A stretch of DNA of 64,000 nt from Ficedula albicollis (lineage: Eukaryota > Chordata > Aves > Passeriformes > Muscicapidae), in the NCBI RefSeq assembly GCF_000247815.1, contig NC_021674.1, positions 14,025,562 to 14,089,561 of the forward strand. The letters are read 5' to 3'. The notes beneath the pieces are model-generated. The model had not been told where the DNA came from. It made no database searches and was given only the letters and a program-made list of their open reading frames with translations. Position 1 is the stretch's first letter. Every line of letters begins with the position of its first letter. The position numbers and the translations under genes were made by a program. Shown here piece after piece: positions 1 through 12,700 of the stretch.

Positions 1-1125
1 TCCAACTACGGCATAGGATTTGACCCGGCAGAGAATGAATTTGACTACGGTTTATGCAACGAAGTAGTTAATGTAGCCTGCTCTCCTAAACCTGATGCTT
101 TCAACCCATGTGAAGACATCATGGGATACAACATTCTGAGAGTCCTGATATGGTTCATCAACATTTTAGCTATTACCGGGAACACCGTTGTCCTCATTAT
201 TTTAATAAGCAGTCAATACAAACTCACCGTTCCTCGCTTTCTCATGTGCAACCTTGCCTTTGCCGACCTCTGCATAGGGATCTACCTGCTGTTCATTGCC
301 TCTGTAGACATCCAGACCCAAAGCCAGTACTACAACTACGCCATAGAGTGGCAGACGGGGGCAGGCTGCAACGCTGCGGGGTTCTTCACGGTGTTCGCCA
401 GCGAGCTGTCGGTGTACACGCTGACGGTGATCACGCTGGAGCGCTGGCACACCATCACCTACGCCATGCAGCTGGACCGCAAGCTGCGGCTGCGGCACGC
501 CGTGCCCATCATGGTTTTTGGCTGGGTGTTTGCTTTCACGGTAGCACTCCTCCCCATCTTTGGGGTCAGCAGCTACATGAAGGTCAGCATCTGTCTTCCC
601 ATGGATATAGAAACACCGTTTGCCCAGGCTTACGTCATGTTCCTCTTAGTGCTGAATGTACTCGCGTTTGTCGTTATCTGCATCTGCTACACCTGCATCT
701 ACTTCACCGTGCGAAACCCCAACGTCATCTCTTCCAACAGCGACACCAAGATCGCCAAGCGCATGGCCATACTGATCTTCACCGACTTCCTCTGCATGGC
801 ACCCATATCTTTCTTTGCTATATCAGCCTCACTCAAGGTTCCTCTCATCACAGTGTCCAACTCCAAGATCCTCCTGGTTTTGTTTTACCCCATTAACTCC
901 TGCGCTAACCCTTTCCTCTACGCCATTTTCACAAAGACTTTCCGCAGGGATTTCTTCATTCTCTTGAGCAAGTTTGGGTGCTGTGAAATGCAAGCCCAGA
1001 TTTACAGAACAGAGATTTCCTCATCTGCTCATACTTTCCACACAAGAAATGGCCACTGCCCTCCTGCATCAAAAAACAATGAGGGCAATATTTATGCTTT
1101 GGTTCCCCTGAATCACTTGAACTGA
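1..1125 (+). CDS. FSHR: Follicle-stimulating hormone receptor, 3' part of last coding exon (5' partial)
   Basis: FSHR is a Gs-coupled plasma-membrane receptor that binds FSH on granulosa and Sertoli cells. The frame is open from base 1 with no start codon, because the window begins inside the exon; 374 residues precede the TGA. Residues 1-40 are the end of the hinge, with the sulfotyrosine-type Tyr16 ([10 protein letters not shown]) and the [13 protein letters not shown] stretch. Seven hydrophobic segments follow. Visible class A landmarks are NLAFAD (84-89), the ECL1 cysteine 123 and ECL2 cysteine 198 that would pair, ERW (147-149, the glycoprotein-hormone-receptor form of DRY), FTDFLCMAP in TM6, and NPFLY (303-307). 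Adjacent cysteines 327-328 are likely palmitoylated. The tail ends in VPLNHLN, resembling the FSHR rather than the LHCGR or TSHR C-terminus. The exon is intact, with no frameshift or stop. The ATG at base 121 is internal Met41, not the start. The FSHR assignment rests on remembered family sequence. Confidence 0.97.
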   Translation, partial: SNYGIGFDPAENEFDYGLCNEVVNVACSPKPDAFNPCEDIMGYNILRVLIWFINILAITGNTVVLIILISSQYKLTVPRFLMCNLAFADLCIGIYLLFIASVDIQTQSQYYNYAIEWQTGAGCNAAGFFTVFASELSVYTLTVITLERWHTITYAMQLDRKLRLRHAVPIMVFGWVFAFTVALLPIFGVSSYMKVSICLPMDIETPFAQAYVMFLLVLNVLAFVVICICYTCIYFTVRNPNVISSNSDTKIAKRMAILIFTDFLCMAPISFFAISASLKVPLITVSNSKILLVLFYPINSCANPFLYAIFTKTFRRDFFILLSKFGCCEMQAQIYRTEISSSAHTFHTRNGHCPPASKNNEGNIYALVPLNHLN

Positions 1126-3952
1126 AACTCTTGCATAAATTTGTGTCTGAGGCAGTGTGCTAATCACTTGCAAGTATGTGAATCTGAATAATGACTTCAG
1201 CATAACTTCAGCAAACTTATGCTTTATGAGAAAAAATTATTTCTGCTTTCCTATTTTGTTCAATGAACAATCATCAGAGATGGCATATAATTTTTATCAG
1301 TTCTTGAAGAACAAACTGCCAAAGTGTTCATGTAGAACTGTCTCAAGAAATGAATGAGATCATAAACTGGTATCTCCCACCATGCAGGCAGAGATTCCCT
1401 TCGTTCTAGGGACATGTTAGTTGCTTATTGAGAATTAAGTAGTGGTTATACACAGTTTCAAAAAATATGTAGAATCAATTTCTTTTCCTGTGAGTTGTGT
1501 TATAACAATACAGATAATTAGATTCTTTTCATTTATCATATCTCCTGGGGTTACAGGAGAAAGAAGGCCAATTTAAGCCCTCCTCCAGCACAGGCTTGCT
1601 CAGAACGAGAATATCTCGTGATGTTTCCATTTCTGTTGAGCCCAGCAGGGAGGCAGAAGGCATCTCCAGCTATGCTGGATCTTTGCTGTTCCACACTGGG
1701 TGGACCTGCCTTACTCTGCACAAGGTGGTGTTTGTGTTAGTTTAGATTGGCAAGCTCACAGAAACCTGTTTGTCTGAGTTTGTATCAAAGAGTTGGTCTC
1801 ATGTAGGGTTTGTTTTCAAGGTAAGAAAGAGCAAGAACGAGGGCAAGAGAAACCCTTCATCATAAAAAGGGTGTTCTTTAAAGTTGAATTCATTTGTGTG
1901 TCTGGGAGCCTTGGATATGCCAGCATGGGCCAATAGGCTGCCCCATCAAGACATGTGAGGCAGGTTTGCCATGTGACAGCATTTATGTATTATACTGCCT
2001 GGGCTGCACAACGAACAATGGATCTAGATGTGGCTTTTAAATCCCTGCACAAAAGCTCATGTGAAATCCTAATTTTTTATATAACCCTTTTAGAATTTCT
2101 TCTTCCCTTTACCCCCCCAAAAAAAAAATCCTTGGCGCGCACATTGTCACATGCTGGTCTAGATTGGAAGAACTAAATCATAAGCTGCATATGTTGAAAA
2201 AACAAAAAAAAAATCAAGATTTCACAGAGGTTTTTACTAACACCTCAATGAATGGACAGACTTTTTGCATGATTTGAATATCTGATTTTTGCATGGTTCA
2301 TCATTCCAAATTGCAACAAAGATTCATGGATGGGTAGGGTTTTCTCATGCTGATTATGTGTCTGTGTGCAGATATGTGGGCATTAAGAAACCACCAGGGG
2401 AGCAGTCTGGGCTTCATTCCCATCTCACAAACAACTCACAGTTCTGCCCCATGAAATTATAAAAGCTTGGAGTCTTCATGGTTAAATGTGATGTGCTTTG
2501 AATGTTTCCTACCTACAGCTCATAAAATTTCAGTAGCAAATCTGGATGCTTCTATCCATAATTTCCCCTGTCATCAGCTTCACATTTCAGCATCTGAATC
2601 TTATGTGAATAACAACAGGAGGTGATTATTCATTCAGTCCTTGCCAGGGAAGAACTATCAGCTCCCTAGTGCATAAAACAGGGGAGATCAAAGACAGTGT
2701 GTTTTGGCGGGGGAAATTTCATTACTCAACACAAGAAACACTCCCTCCAAGATTCAGGAAAAGGAAGGATGAAAAAGAAAAGTGGGAAAGACACTTCATC
2801 TCTGGGAAGATCATCTGACTACTCAGAGGAATCATTTTTTTTCACAAATGCTTTATATCATATACAGTGTGTTGGTGTGCAGCCATTAAAACCCATCCCG
2901 GTGAAAGTGACTGAATGATGATGTTCCAAAATGACAAATAATCTAGTTATGTTTTTAAAAGGGTCCTGAATCTATTATTTGGCTAAAAATGAGGGATGTT
3001 CTACCCCACTACTCCACTTTTGATGATAAATAGGGAAAATTCTTGCAGTGTGTCATGTCACACTTTTTTTGCCTGAACTCTGTCCATTTAGCAGGAATGA
3101 GACCTGGCAGCTCAGAAAAGCACAGGCATAGTAGAAGCCAGTCTAGTAAATCCTGTCACAGACACATCAGGCACAGGAACTTGATCCAGACCATCTAATT
3201 CATGCAAACCCATTGTCCAGACATTTGTAAGTGGACAGTAAAATGCAGGACACAGTAAAATATGTTGTTCTAATAGACATCCCTGTAAAGAGACCTTGCA
3301 GGGTTGTGTCTTGTAGCGAGTCAGAACCAGGGCCCAAGGGATTGAGCCATCTAGCCCATGGGTTTTCCTCCAGAGGACACATGAGCTGATACTGGAGGAG
3401 CAATTACAGCCTGCAAAACTGGATACCTTGCCTTATGGAGGATGTGTCATCCTACCCACACATACTGCACAGGAGCTCTGGTGGCAGCTCCGAAACTGAA
3501 GAGACTGCGCAGTTACCAAGACAAAATTCTCCCTCTCCTTAGTCCTTAGATCTCCTTGGCTTTAGCTATTCTTTTGATTTTAATTTTAATAATCCTCCAA
3601 ATTGTGAGGGACACTGTGGGACCTGTGCCATTCCCTGTATGAGATATTGGCCTTTTAGTATAATTTTTAAGTGTTTTTATTTGAAGAAAGCAGTATAAGG
3701 AAAAAAAAAACCCCTCAAGATACATTTTGTCCATGCTTGTAATGTACATAAAAGCCTGCTGGTGTTTGGTGTGGATTTCCTCAGCTCTTGAACAACATGT
3801 TTATGTTGCAATCTCTAAACTATTTTACATTTCCGTTTCTGAAATCTATTTTAATAAAGCAAATATCAAAACAGAGTGCCTTGAGAACAAGCATGCAGCC
3901 AGAGATATGTTGACAAAGTATGCAATAAATGTTGCTGCTTATCTGGAGAGCT
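1126..3952 (+). other. Candidate FSHR 3' untranslated region
   Basis: This is noncoding sequence directly downstream of the FSHR stop, AT-rich with short A runs (for example near 2120 and 2200) and no open frame that resembles a protein. Where the transcript ends cannot be decided from sequence alone. Weak polyadenylation variants (CATAAA, TATAAA) occur from about 1350 on, ATTAAA lies at 2885-2890, and the first canonical AATAAA hexamers are at 3853 and 3924. The 3' UTR could therefore end anywhere from a few hundred bases to about 2.8 kb after the stop. Confidence 0.4.
3853..3945 (+). terminator. Candidate polyadenylation signals downstream of FSHR
   Basis: Two canonical AATAAA hexamers lie 71 bases apart, at 3853-3858 and 3924-3929. 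The second is followed within a few bases by a GT-rich stretch (TGTTGCTGCTT), the usual arrangement for a cleavage signal. They are the first canonical hexamers after the stop codon. AATAAA also occurs by chance in AT-rich DNA, so this is only a candidate. The ATTAAA at 2885 is an alternative. Confidence 0.25.
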
Positions 3953-6543
3953 CCATTTATGCAGTACAGCCCCCACAGTCAGGTCACCGTGACCTACGGA
4001 TGAGAGACTGCAGAGAAAACTCTCCTGGAGACTTAACAAAGCACAGAAAGGTGTGCTTGAAACCTCTTCAGCAAATAACACAGAAAGACTGACCTGTCTT
4101 CGTTTTAACAAATCTCTTGTATTAACCCATATTTCTTTCTGAATAAGATATTAACCATTCATGGAATTCAGGCAGATTATTCCTCTTTAGTTCATATAAA
4201 CAGCTCTTCTTATGTGATGCATTCTAATTTTTTCCCCCTCAATTTTAAAGCCAGGGCTTGTAATTCTCTTTTGTTTAGTGTTTTGCTCAGACAAATAAGC
4301 ATGTGTCTGTGAGCTCACATATGCTCTTGTGAGTAGGAGAGACAGTCCAAAGGTAACAAGGAAACTGAATCAAAGCTTAGCTCTAATTCACAGGAAAAAC
4401 CTGGGGATTGGTCTATTATGGGTAGAATTGCCATTCATTGTGGCCATTCATTGCATTTTAGTATTCACTGAGCCCCCAAAAATGATGAGTCAAAGAGTTA
4501 TGATTCTCTTTGCCCTTATGGTGCCATCCCCAGAGTGACACAAAGAGGCTGTACTGGCATTGAGGACACAAAAAGCAACTTCTTGATCTTTTTGATAGAA
4601 GCATCATTCCTTCAGGCATGTACCTTGTGGAGAACACAAACCTGACCTCCCCAAGAAATATTCATCAGGTATTGTCATGGGAAATGAGAAATGGGGCCAC
4701 TTCAACTTGGCAGACTAAACGCAGCATCATGAAAATTACCACCGTAAGTAAAGGTAGTAGGAGCACCAGGAGCACCTGGTCAAAAGTGCCAAAACAAAAA
4801 CTTGACTTGATAGAGAAAATGAGCCATGCATGATTCATTTTCTTTACAACTTTGCTCTAGGGGTTGTACAGATACGCCAAGCAGAGTTTGCTCATTAGAA
4901 GGCAGGTCTGTGTTTGAGCTTGTTAAAAATTCAAGATGAAATTTGCATCCCATTTAGCAAGTCTTCAAATCATTTGACCACATTTCTTTCCTGTAGATTC
5001 CCTCCTAATCATTCCACTGAGAACACAGAAGATAATCTTACATTTAATTTATGCAGCTTTGTTGTTAAGAAGAGTTAATAATGCGAAATTATTTATCCTC
5101 AAGGAATAATTTAACCATCCCTCCCCTCCCTGACTGAAAGAACAGAAAAGAAAGGTAGGTCTGGTTCAAATGGTCAAGTAAGCACATACAAACCTCCTCA
5201 CAGATTTGCATCTTTAATATGAGCGTACGCAATCTCCCATTGTGTATGCAAATGGGAATTGCACATACACACTCTCCTTCAGAGAGAGCTTTTGTCTAAG
5301 TGCTTGGCTACAAGCACATATTTGAAAATCTGGGCATTGTTGCTTTAAAATATTCAAGCACAGGAGTAGGATTTTATAGCTGTCATCTGGATAATTAAAC
5401 TCTTCATTAACAGTTGTTCACAAACCAGTAGGTGACCTTTAATTAGGGATGAAAGTACTCAGGAATGGATTTCAAACATTAAGAAACTGCAGAGGAGCCC
5501 TTTTCCCTCCAGTTCTCCAAGTCCATTGAAAATCTTTTGTAAAGCATTGGTTTTCCAACAGAAATGGTGCTAGGTGCCACAAAAATATGTTTCCAGGCCA
5601 AACTCATCAGATACATGCTTTGTTTAACCTTGCTGTAACTAAAATACTGTATTTTCTTTTTTCTGTCTCATGCAGAGTTTGCCATGTGTTGCCTGGGTCT
5701 TTGTTACCCCAGCCTGGACACCTGCACCAAGTCATACCCCCACCAAAAAAGAACAGGAAAAATCAACAAGTTCACAATGAGAGCGGTGAACAGATGGGAA
5801 CGTGCTGTATTTGTGAGTGGGTGGAAGATTGCAGGGCAGAATTGAGCAATATGGACACTTCTGTTGAGTCATTTAAATATCCAGTGCTAAAAATCTGCAT
5901 TAAAGGGGTAGTTTAGCTGAAGTGTAGTTCACAGGAAGAAAGTAATAGAAATTTGCATGGAAAAATCCTATGGAGAGATAAAATTTAAAGGTAAAATTAA
6001 AGTCAGTGGGTTTTAAAAGCAGAAGATTGATACAAAGAGAGAGTTTGTGCTGTCTCTGGAAAAAGAGATAGCAGCTCCTTTAGGGGCCATCCAGGCACCA
6101 CACTGCACCAGCACCAGTCACCTTTGCACTGCAGTTTTGTGTATTCAGTGAGCTACAAATGCCTGATTAGCTTTAAATGCTCACAGTTTATTTTCTTGGC
6201 TATGCTCTGTGGACAGGTACATACCCCTTGGACATCTATACTCTTGCCTCTTCCTTGCCTCAGCTTTACCCCATCTTGTTCCTTTCCTCAATGATGGTTT
6301 GTGCTGTCTGTGCTTGGAAGTGCTCTACTTTTACCTGCAGACATGTGGGGAAGAGAATCTACATCCCTTAGAAACACTTCTTCAGAAACCAGCAGTTGGA
6401 AGACAAGAATGCTGCTCGTAGCTCTCTGTTCTGGGGTGCACAAGTCTCTTATGCTGCCTTCCAGCTTCTCTCTCTCTCACTTTTGGTTGTTTGTTTGAGT
6501 GACTGTTGTAAGGATAACTGGCCCTTTGCCAAGCTTGAGACAG
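3953..6543. other. Noncoding flank with a motif-dense stretch near 4.9-5.5 kb
   Basis: No convincing gene is present. The open frames of up to about 110 codons have no recognisable domain. Around 5200-5290 short motifs are unusually dense: an octamer-type ATGCAAAT at 5246-5253 sits between 7-bp inverted arms (TCCCATT at 5235-5241, AATGGGA at 5251-5257), next to several TTTGCAT and AATTGC blocks. Such texture is common in conserved noncoding elements, but conservation cannot be judged from one sequence. Confidence 0.4.
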
Positions 6544-6727
6544 TCTGCTTTGAAATAGTCATTGTTTGAGCCAATTTCCAAAAATCAGGATGATATAAAT
6601 AGATACCTCTCTCTGATTCTACATATTCCCTGATCTGCTTTGAAATAGTCATTGTTCGAGCCAGACAATTTCCAAAAATCAGGATGATATAAACAGATAC
6701 CTCTCTCTGATTCTACATATTCCCTGG
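6544..6727. repeat. Two-copy direct tandem duplication, ~90-94 bp unit
   Basis: Copy 1 (6544-6633) and copy 2 (6634-6727) both run from TCTGCTTTGAAATAGTC to a CATATTCCCTG end. They differ by a few substitutions (for example GTTTGAG against GTTCGAG, and AAATAG against AACAG) and by a 4-base insertion in copy 2 after GAGCC. The divergence suggests an older, real duplication rather than an assembly error. Confidence 0.9.
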
Positions 6728-8801
6728 TCTTTGTTGGGAGGAAAAACCCCTAATTTTTACATAGATAATTCACAATTTTCCTCTCCCACATTGCCAGCTG
6801 CATTTTTGTCTTGTCCCACAGATGTCATGGTGGCATGAGGCAACCCAGGCTGCAGAAGGAGGAGGGAGGAAACAAAGTCTGGACGAAGTGGAACATCAAA
6901 AGTTAGAAAAGCACAACCAAATTAGGGCAGTTTTTAAATGACCCCCAAATGCTCCAGCTACCAGCACCCACATCAAAGAAAAGCCCAAAGCCATTCTATT
7001 TTTTCACTCCTGCCACCAAGGCCTGCAGTCAGAGGGGATTCACTCTGTTCCATGGGGTCTCTGAGTGCAACCATGGGGTCTGTCTGTTAGGAGGCTGTGC
7101 CAAATACTAAGTTTAACAATAGCACCAGAAAACAGAAATTTTGTGCTGTACCTGTGCTGAAGCATTATTTCTCTGCAGAGTTGAGAGCCTTTCCTGGGCA
7201 AAAAATTGTGTTGAACTAGACTTTTTTCTAGAGGTGGCATATCCATGGAACTGTTTTCACCACATCGACTTAACTGAGGCTTGGGGTCTTTTTCCCCAGC
7301 ACTTCTCCTGCTACCCAACATTGCCTTTCTCCCAGAATGCTTGTTCTTCCTTCCTTCAAAAACCACTGCTGCCCACAACCACCACTTTTAGTCCTTTTAG
7401 TTTTCCTTCCTTCTGTGCATGGTGACGTCTTTTCGTGTGATTACACTGGAGTCAACCAAAACACTCATTAGTCACTGAAAAAGCCTTTAAGGCGTCAGTA
7501 CTCTATTTTTTCCCCAGAAAGGTGTTGTTTGTCTTCATGGTAACACTCAGAATATTTTTCCACACACTTAATACCATCATAACTAGTGCTCAGTTTCAGT
7601 GTCTGTCCTACAGCACACTGTTATGCAAACATGCACTTGGTGGTGCCTTTGGTCTCAGTTTCACTGTCCTTTCTGCTCCTGTGCAAACCAAACGAGTGTC
7701 ATCATTTTCAGATCCTCAAAAGAGACCTCCCAGTTTGGTGCCCTAATTTTGGGTGCTAGCCCTGTTTTGATGTTCACCAGAAGAGAACTGCTTTTGTCCC
7801 TGAGGAGGGTGATCTGTGAAGTCATGAGAAATTCAGGAGGAAATAGGTGGCCTGTGTTCAGAGCAGCCTCACCATTGCTCAAACACCTCAAAGGCAGCCA
7901 AATCTCATGTGCAAACATATGTAATTACAATTTTGCCTCTCCTTTTGTTGCTGTAGGAAAACCTCAGTGTATCACACCTCACCACCAGTGCTGTGTCCCA
8001 GAACTCACAGTGCTGGAGCTGCAGTTAGTAAAGCACAGTGGGACCTCTCCTGTAAAAGATGCAATAAAAGATGCATGCATACATTTGTCACCATGAGTCA
8101 ATAAAGGTCTCTAAGAGTTAACTAGTTAGGCAATCAGACAATTAATTATGCAACTAATTAGGTCTGACCTAATTTCTGGAAAATAACCATCCAGGAATCC
8201 TTTGGTTTGTTTCCTCTCTCAGAATAATTCATCAGGAAATGCATTTATTTACTTTCTGTGAAGAGTCCCCTTGTGAGTTGTAGCCCAAGTGGCTTCTGGT
8301 TACATCTTTCATAATTATAGACCCTTTGTCACTTTTTTCAAAAGGTGAGAAACACCACCAGTGCTGTGTCTGGCATCCCCTTGCCAACCAGGCACAGATG
8401 GCAATGCCTGAGGCTGCGAGTGAGGAGCTGAGCCTGCTTGTATGAAATCTCCACACTTCCCTCAGCTCTGCAAAGCTCCAGTTAACACTTGCATGGTGAA
8501 CAAGGAAGGCAGAGAGCTCCAGAGGGACTTCAGTTGTCCAGAGTTCATGGACATTCATGGGGAGAGCTCCTTTGGAGGCTGGGGGTTTTAGCATCCCGGG
8601 AAACTGTGAGGAGAGGGTTTTACATGAGACAAGATAATGATCTACCCTGTTTTAATTAATACTTGCTGACACAAAGGCAGGTCTCCAGCAGGGCCTTTCT
8701 CAACCTCATGGTTTCCTTTCCCTCCCAAAAAGCCAAAAGAATAAAAAGGCTTTTGAAGAGTAAGCCTGGAGAAGCACTCACTGCTACTAGAGTGAGAAGA
8801 A
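6728..8801. other. Noncoding sequence, nothing recognised
   Basis: No exon, RNA gene or transposon is recognised. Open frames of up to 165 codons (7599-8096, plus strand) show no domain, signal peptide or low-complexity signature of a real protein, and they overlap open frames on the other strand. An 18-base word occurs at 7980-7997 and again at 8353-8370, but the flanks are unrelated. Confidence 0.5.
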
Positions 8802-8848
8802 TTGCAAGTAAGGGAGGGAGGTAAGGAGGGAGAGAGGGAGGGAAGGAA
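8802..8848. repeat. Purine-rich GGGA/GGAA lead-in to the ATGG array
   Basis: This short, nearly pure purine stretch on the plus strand is made of GGGA and GGAA words (AAGGAGGGAGAGAGGGAGGG type). It abuts the ATGG array and probably reflects the seed from which the tetranucleotide array expanded. Confidence 0.75.
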
Positions 8849-9780
8849 ATGGATGGATGGATGGATGGATGGATGGATGGATGGATGGATGGATGGATGG
8901 ATGGATGGATGGATGGATGGATGGATGGATGGATGGATGGATGGATGGATGGATGGATGGATGGATGGATGGATGGATGGATGGATGGATGGATGGATGG
9001 ATGGATGGATGGATGGATGGATGGATGGATGGATGGATGGATGGATGGATGGATGGATGGATGGATGGATGGATGGATGGATGGATGGATGGATGGATGG
9101 ATGGATGGATGGATGGATGGATGGATGGATGGATGGATGGATGGATGGATGGATGGATGGATGGATGGATGGATGGATGGATGGATGGATGGATGGATGG
9201 ATGGATGGATGGATGGATGGATGGATGGATGGATGGATGGATGGATGGATGGATGGATGGATGGATGGATGGATGGATGGATGGATGGATGGATGGATGG
9301 ATGGATGGATGGATGGATGGATGGATGGATGGATGGATGGATGGATGGATGGATGGATGGATGGATGGATGGATGGATGGATGGATGGATGGATGGATGG
9401 ATGGATGGATGGATGGATGGATGGATGGATGGATGGATGGATGGATGGATGGATGGATGGATGGATGGATGGATGGATGGATGGATGGATGGATGGATGG
9501 ATGGATGGATGGATGGATGGATGGATGGATGGATGGATGGATGGATGGATGGATGGATGGATGGATGGATGGATGGATGGATGGATGGATGGATGGATGG
9601 ATGGATGGATGGATGGATGGATGGATGGATGGATGGATGGATGGATGGATGGATGGATGGATGGATGGATGGATGGATGGATGGATGGATGGATGGATGG
9701 ATGGATGGATGGATGGATGGATGGATGGATGGATGGATGGATGGATGGATGGATGGATGGATGGATGGATGGATGGATGG
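8849..9780. repeat. Perfect tetranucleotide microsatellite (ATGG)233
   Basis: The array is 932 bases of ATGG with no interruption seen, exactly 233 units, ending where TATCCAGG begins at 9781. Because the unit is 4 bases and contains no stop in any register, all plus-strand frames read Trp-Met-Asp-Gly repeats and minus-strand frames read Ile-His-Pro-Ser repeats. These are not genes. A kilobase-scale tetranucleotide array with no point mutation implies very recent expansion or an idealised assembly of a less regular locus. Confidence 0.98.
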
Positions 9781-12700
9781 TATCCAGGAAAACAAGGTAC
9801 ACTTAATGGAAGCTTTTGCCATATTTCAGAAGTAGAATGATTTTCCTAAGGCTGTAGCCAGAAACCAGATGGTATTGAAGCAAAATCTTCTGTGTCCTGT
9901 GCTCTTCAGCCAGCAAAGAGAACATGGCTGTCTGAGGAGAGTCTTAGTGAGGCTTTCAAAGGCTTTATACTGCTATTTTAATGTTGGCAAACTCTGAGGA
10001 AAAAGGGTTGGGGAAGGAGGGAAGAGGGTGACAAGGAGAATAAAATTTCTCTTATTTAAAGCAAAACTATACAAATAATTCTTGAGGGGAGTGAAAAGAT
10101 TTACACTGAAGTGGCTCATTTGAGAAAAAGCAATGTTTATTTTTTTAAGCTGGGCCTACTAGAGCGAGCAATGCTCTGCACAGAGACCAATATCCATCCC
10201 TGTTCAGAGAACCAGCACAAGGGCTATTTCCACAAAAAAATGACCTTTTAAAGTGGGGCTGACATGATGTGTATGTTTTGTGCTGGCCCTCTGCACTGCA
10301 GCAAATTGCATGTTGAGGAGGGAAGGCTTGTCTTTCGCCTATGAAAAATGGCCCATGCCTGCCCTGCCACCCCCAGCCACTCCTAACACACATTTTTTTT
10401 ATGTGCACTTTGGGCTCCAAGGCTCTGCATCACGGAATAGCACCAGAGAAACACGCTGTTTGAAAGTAAAATGCGTGGTAAAATCCTCCCCCAAAAGACA
10501 GGTGACTCCTGCCTATTGCCTGGGATCAGGGCAGTCTGTTTTGAGCTGAAAATCACAGAAAGGAGGCAGATGAGCTACAGGAACACCTGAGCTATCTGTT
10601 CAAGCTGCATGAAAAAGAAAGAAATAAAAAACAAACCAAACAGAGAGAAGAAAGCCTGGCAAAGGAAAGAAAAGTTTGATTTGAGTGTCTCAGTTCTCAG
10701 CCTCTTCAAGCCAACAGCTTTCCCTCTGCAAGAGGGTGGTTAAAGGGCTGGAAGATCATGAAACCCCCACCAAATCAATCTTGTGGGCTTGTCATTGCTT
10801 CTGACATGGATTTGTATCCACTTTTACTTAGAAACAAACCAAATGGACTCCTCTATTGAATTACAGCCAAATTTACACACATACACAAAAAATACCCTCA
10901 TGTTTCATCACCAAGCACCACTTTCACCATCACTAAATGCAATTCTCTCACTGCCTTATCACTCTAGATTTTACCTCTATATTTTCTTATGGTTTTCTTG
11001 CAAAAAAATCTTTTCCTAATCAAGCCCTTCCTAGTGACAGAAAGCCTGTCTGCAATAAACCACTCCTGCAGTCCTCCCACGTCCTCTCAGGGCACTGATA
11101 TCTCCACTAGTGGCAGACTAAATTCTTCCTGCCTCGTGCCTGCACAGGACAGGCAGTCCAGGAGACCCCATCCCTCTCTGCTTCCTGGGCAATGATATCA
11201 AATATCAGCAATCACAGCAGGGTGTGCAGACTGATTCAAGCCTCTACTTCACCCCTTAGAGGTCACTAGAGCTGTGCAAACCTAAAAATGTATATGCAAG
11301 GCATGCTCTCCCCAGACAGAGTGGTAGGTGCTGCAAAATGAGAGCAACACCTCGGTGCTTTTGCAGAATTGCTTTTGTTCACGCTGTGCATCGGAGCAAC
11401 TTGCAGAGAAAAGCATGTGAAATAAGTGAGCACATATTGTCCCACCTGCTGTGTGGGCATTAAAGCCAAACAAACAGTGGGGGCTGTGTGGAGGACAGCA
11501 GGTAGTTGGCTGGAGAGTCCCTGCCCTCCCCTCTGTTTCATACAGGTCCCTTGTTCTAGTGCAGAAATTTTTTAATAGAGGTGCGTATGATGAGCGAGAG
11601 AGCAAGACTGGAGCTCAGGAAATGAGGAAATGAGCATGCTGTGCTTTGCTAGGGCACTCTTCTTGCTCCTTGCTAAGAGCAGGACACCAAAATAAGGTGG
11701 TGCTTGAACAGCATTAACTACTCAAGGGTCCATGAAAGCAAGCTGAGCTCCACAGCTACCCAAGGGCCCTGGCTTTGGGCGGGGAGAGTTTGCCCCCAGC
11801 TCTACATATTCTTTGTGCACAGCATTTTGAAAGCTCAAGCATCCACTCATGCAGACAGAAGAAAGCACACAGTCAGTTTGGTTACAAGGAGCAGGAGGCA
11901 CTTGCAGCTCTGCTACCATTTACAGCTCCTTCTTTTCTCCTTCATTGTTCACCAAGCTGCACCACATTTCTCTTCTGTAATCTCCTTCTCTGTTTTCCTC
12001 CACCACCTCCCAAGGCATACCTGTCCTCTTTCCCTCTTTTTTGCTCAAGTGCTTTCTGTTTCTCCCCTTTGCCTCTCTCTCATATTTCTCTGAACCAGCC
12101 TGGATGTTTCACTCTTGACAGGAGTATTCTGTGCTCCTCAAGCAGCTGAGAGAGAAGACTAGAGAGACTCAAGGCAAAAAACCCAAGCTTGATCAAGAGA
12201 CTGATGGGTGGGACAATTTTTTCAGAGGGACTTAGAAGAAGAGGAGGAAGGATAAACCTTGGATCTGTCCTGATTTGGGATTGATTTTGAAACCAAAGAC
12301 CAAACACTTCAGAAGGACAAGGTTTATGCACATTATGATGGAGAGGCAGAGATGCTAGCAGTTATGAAAACACTGTCACATTATTTACAGGACATTGGCT
12401 GGCATTTTCCAGCTAATAAGAGGAATAGTAAAGAAAGCTGCTGTGCTTTAAAAGCACTGCCAGATAAAAAAAAGCACTGCTAAGCAGCCTCCAGCCAAAA
12501 TCAGGCTGACTGGATGTATAAACCCTACACTCCACAGGTGGCCCAGCCAAGCTCCTAGGATTGAGAAGCTGCTCCAAAAAGCAGAAATGCCAGTTGCTGG
12601 GAAATTGTTGTGAACATGAAATTTTCCCCTCTCCACATTCCTTATCTCTTTGCAGGTTTTCTTTCTGCCTGCTAAGCCCTGCGGGCGGAGATGAAGGGCA

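Noticed and set aside
150..896. 248-codon open frame overlapping FSHR in another frame
   Set aside because: It is a shadow of the conserved receptor coding sequence; the product is His/Arg/Leu-rich and resembles nothing.
7980..8370. 18-base word CACCACCAGTGCTGTGTC present at 7980 and 8353
   Set aside because: Similarity stops at both ends of the word; too short to call a repeat element.
8642..9840. Five open frames of 327-388 codons coding Trp-Met-Asp-Gly or Ile-His-Pro-Ser repeats
   Set aside because: They are forced by a stop-free 4-base repeat in every frame and have no non-repeat protein content.
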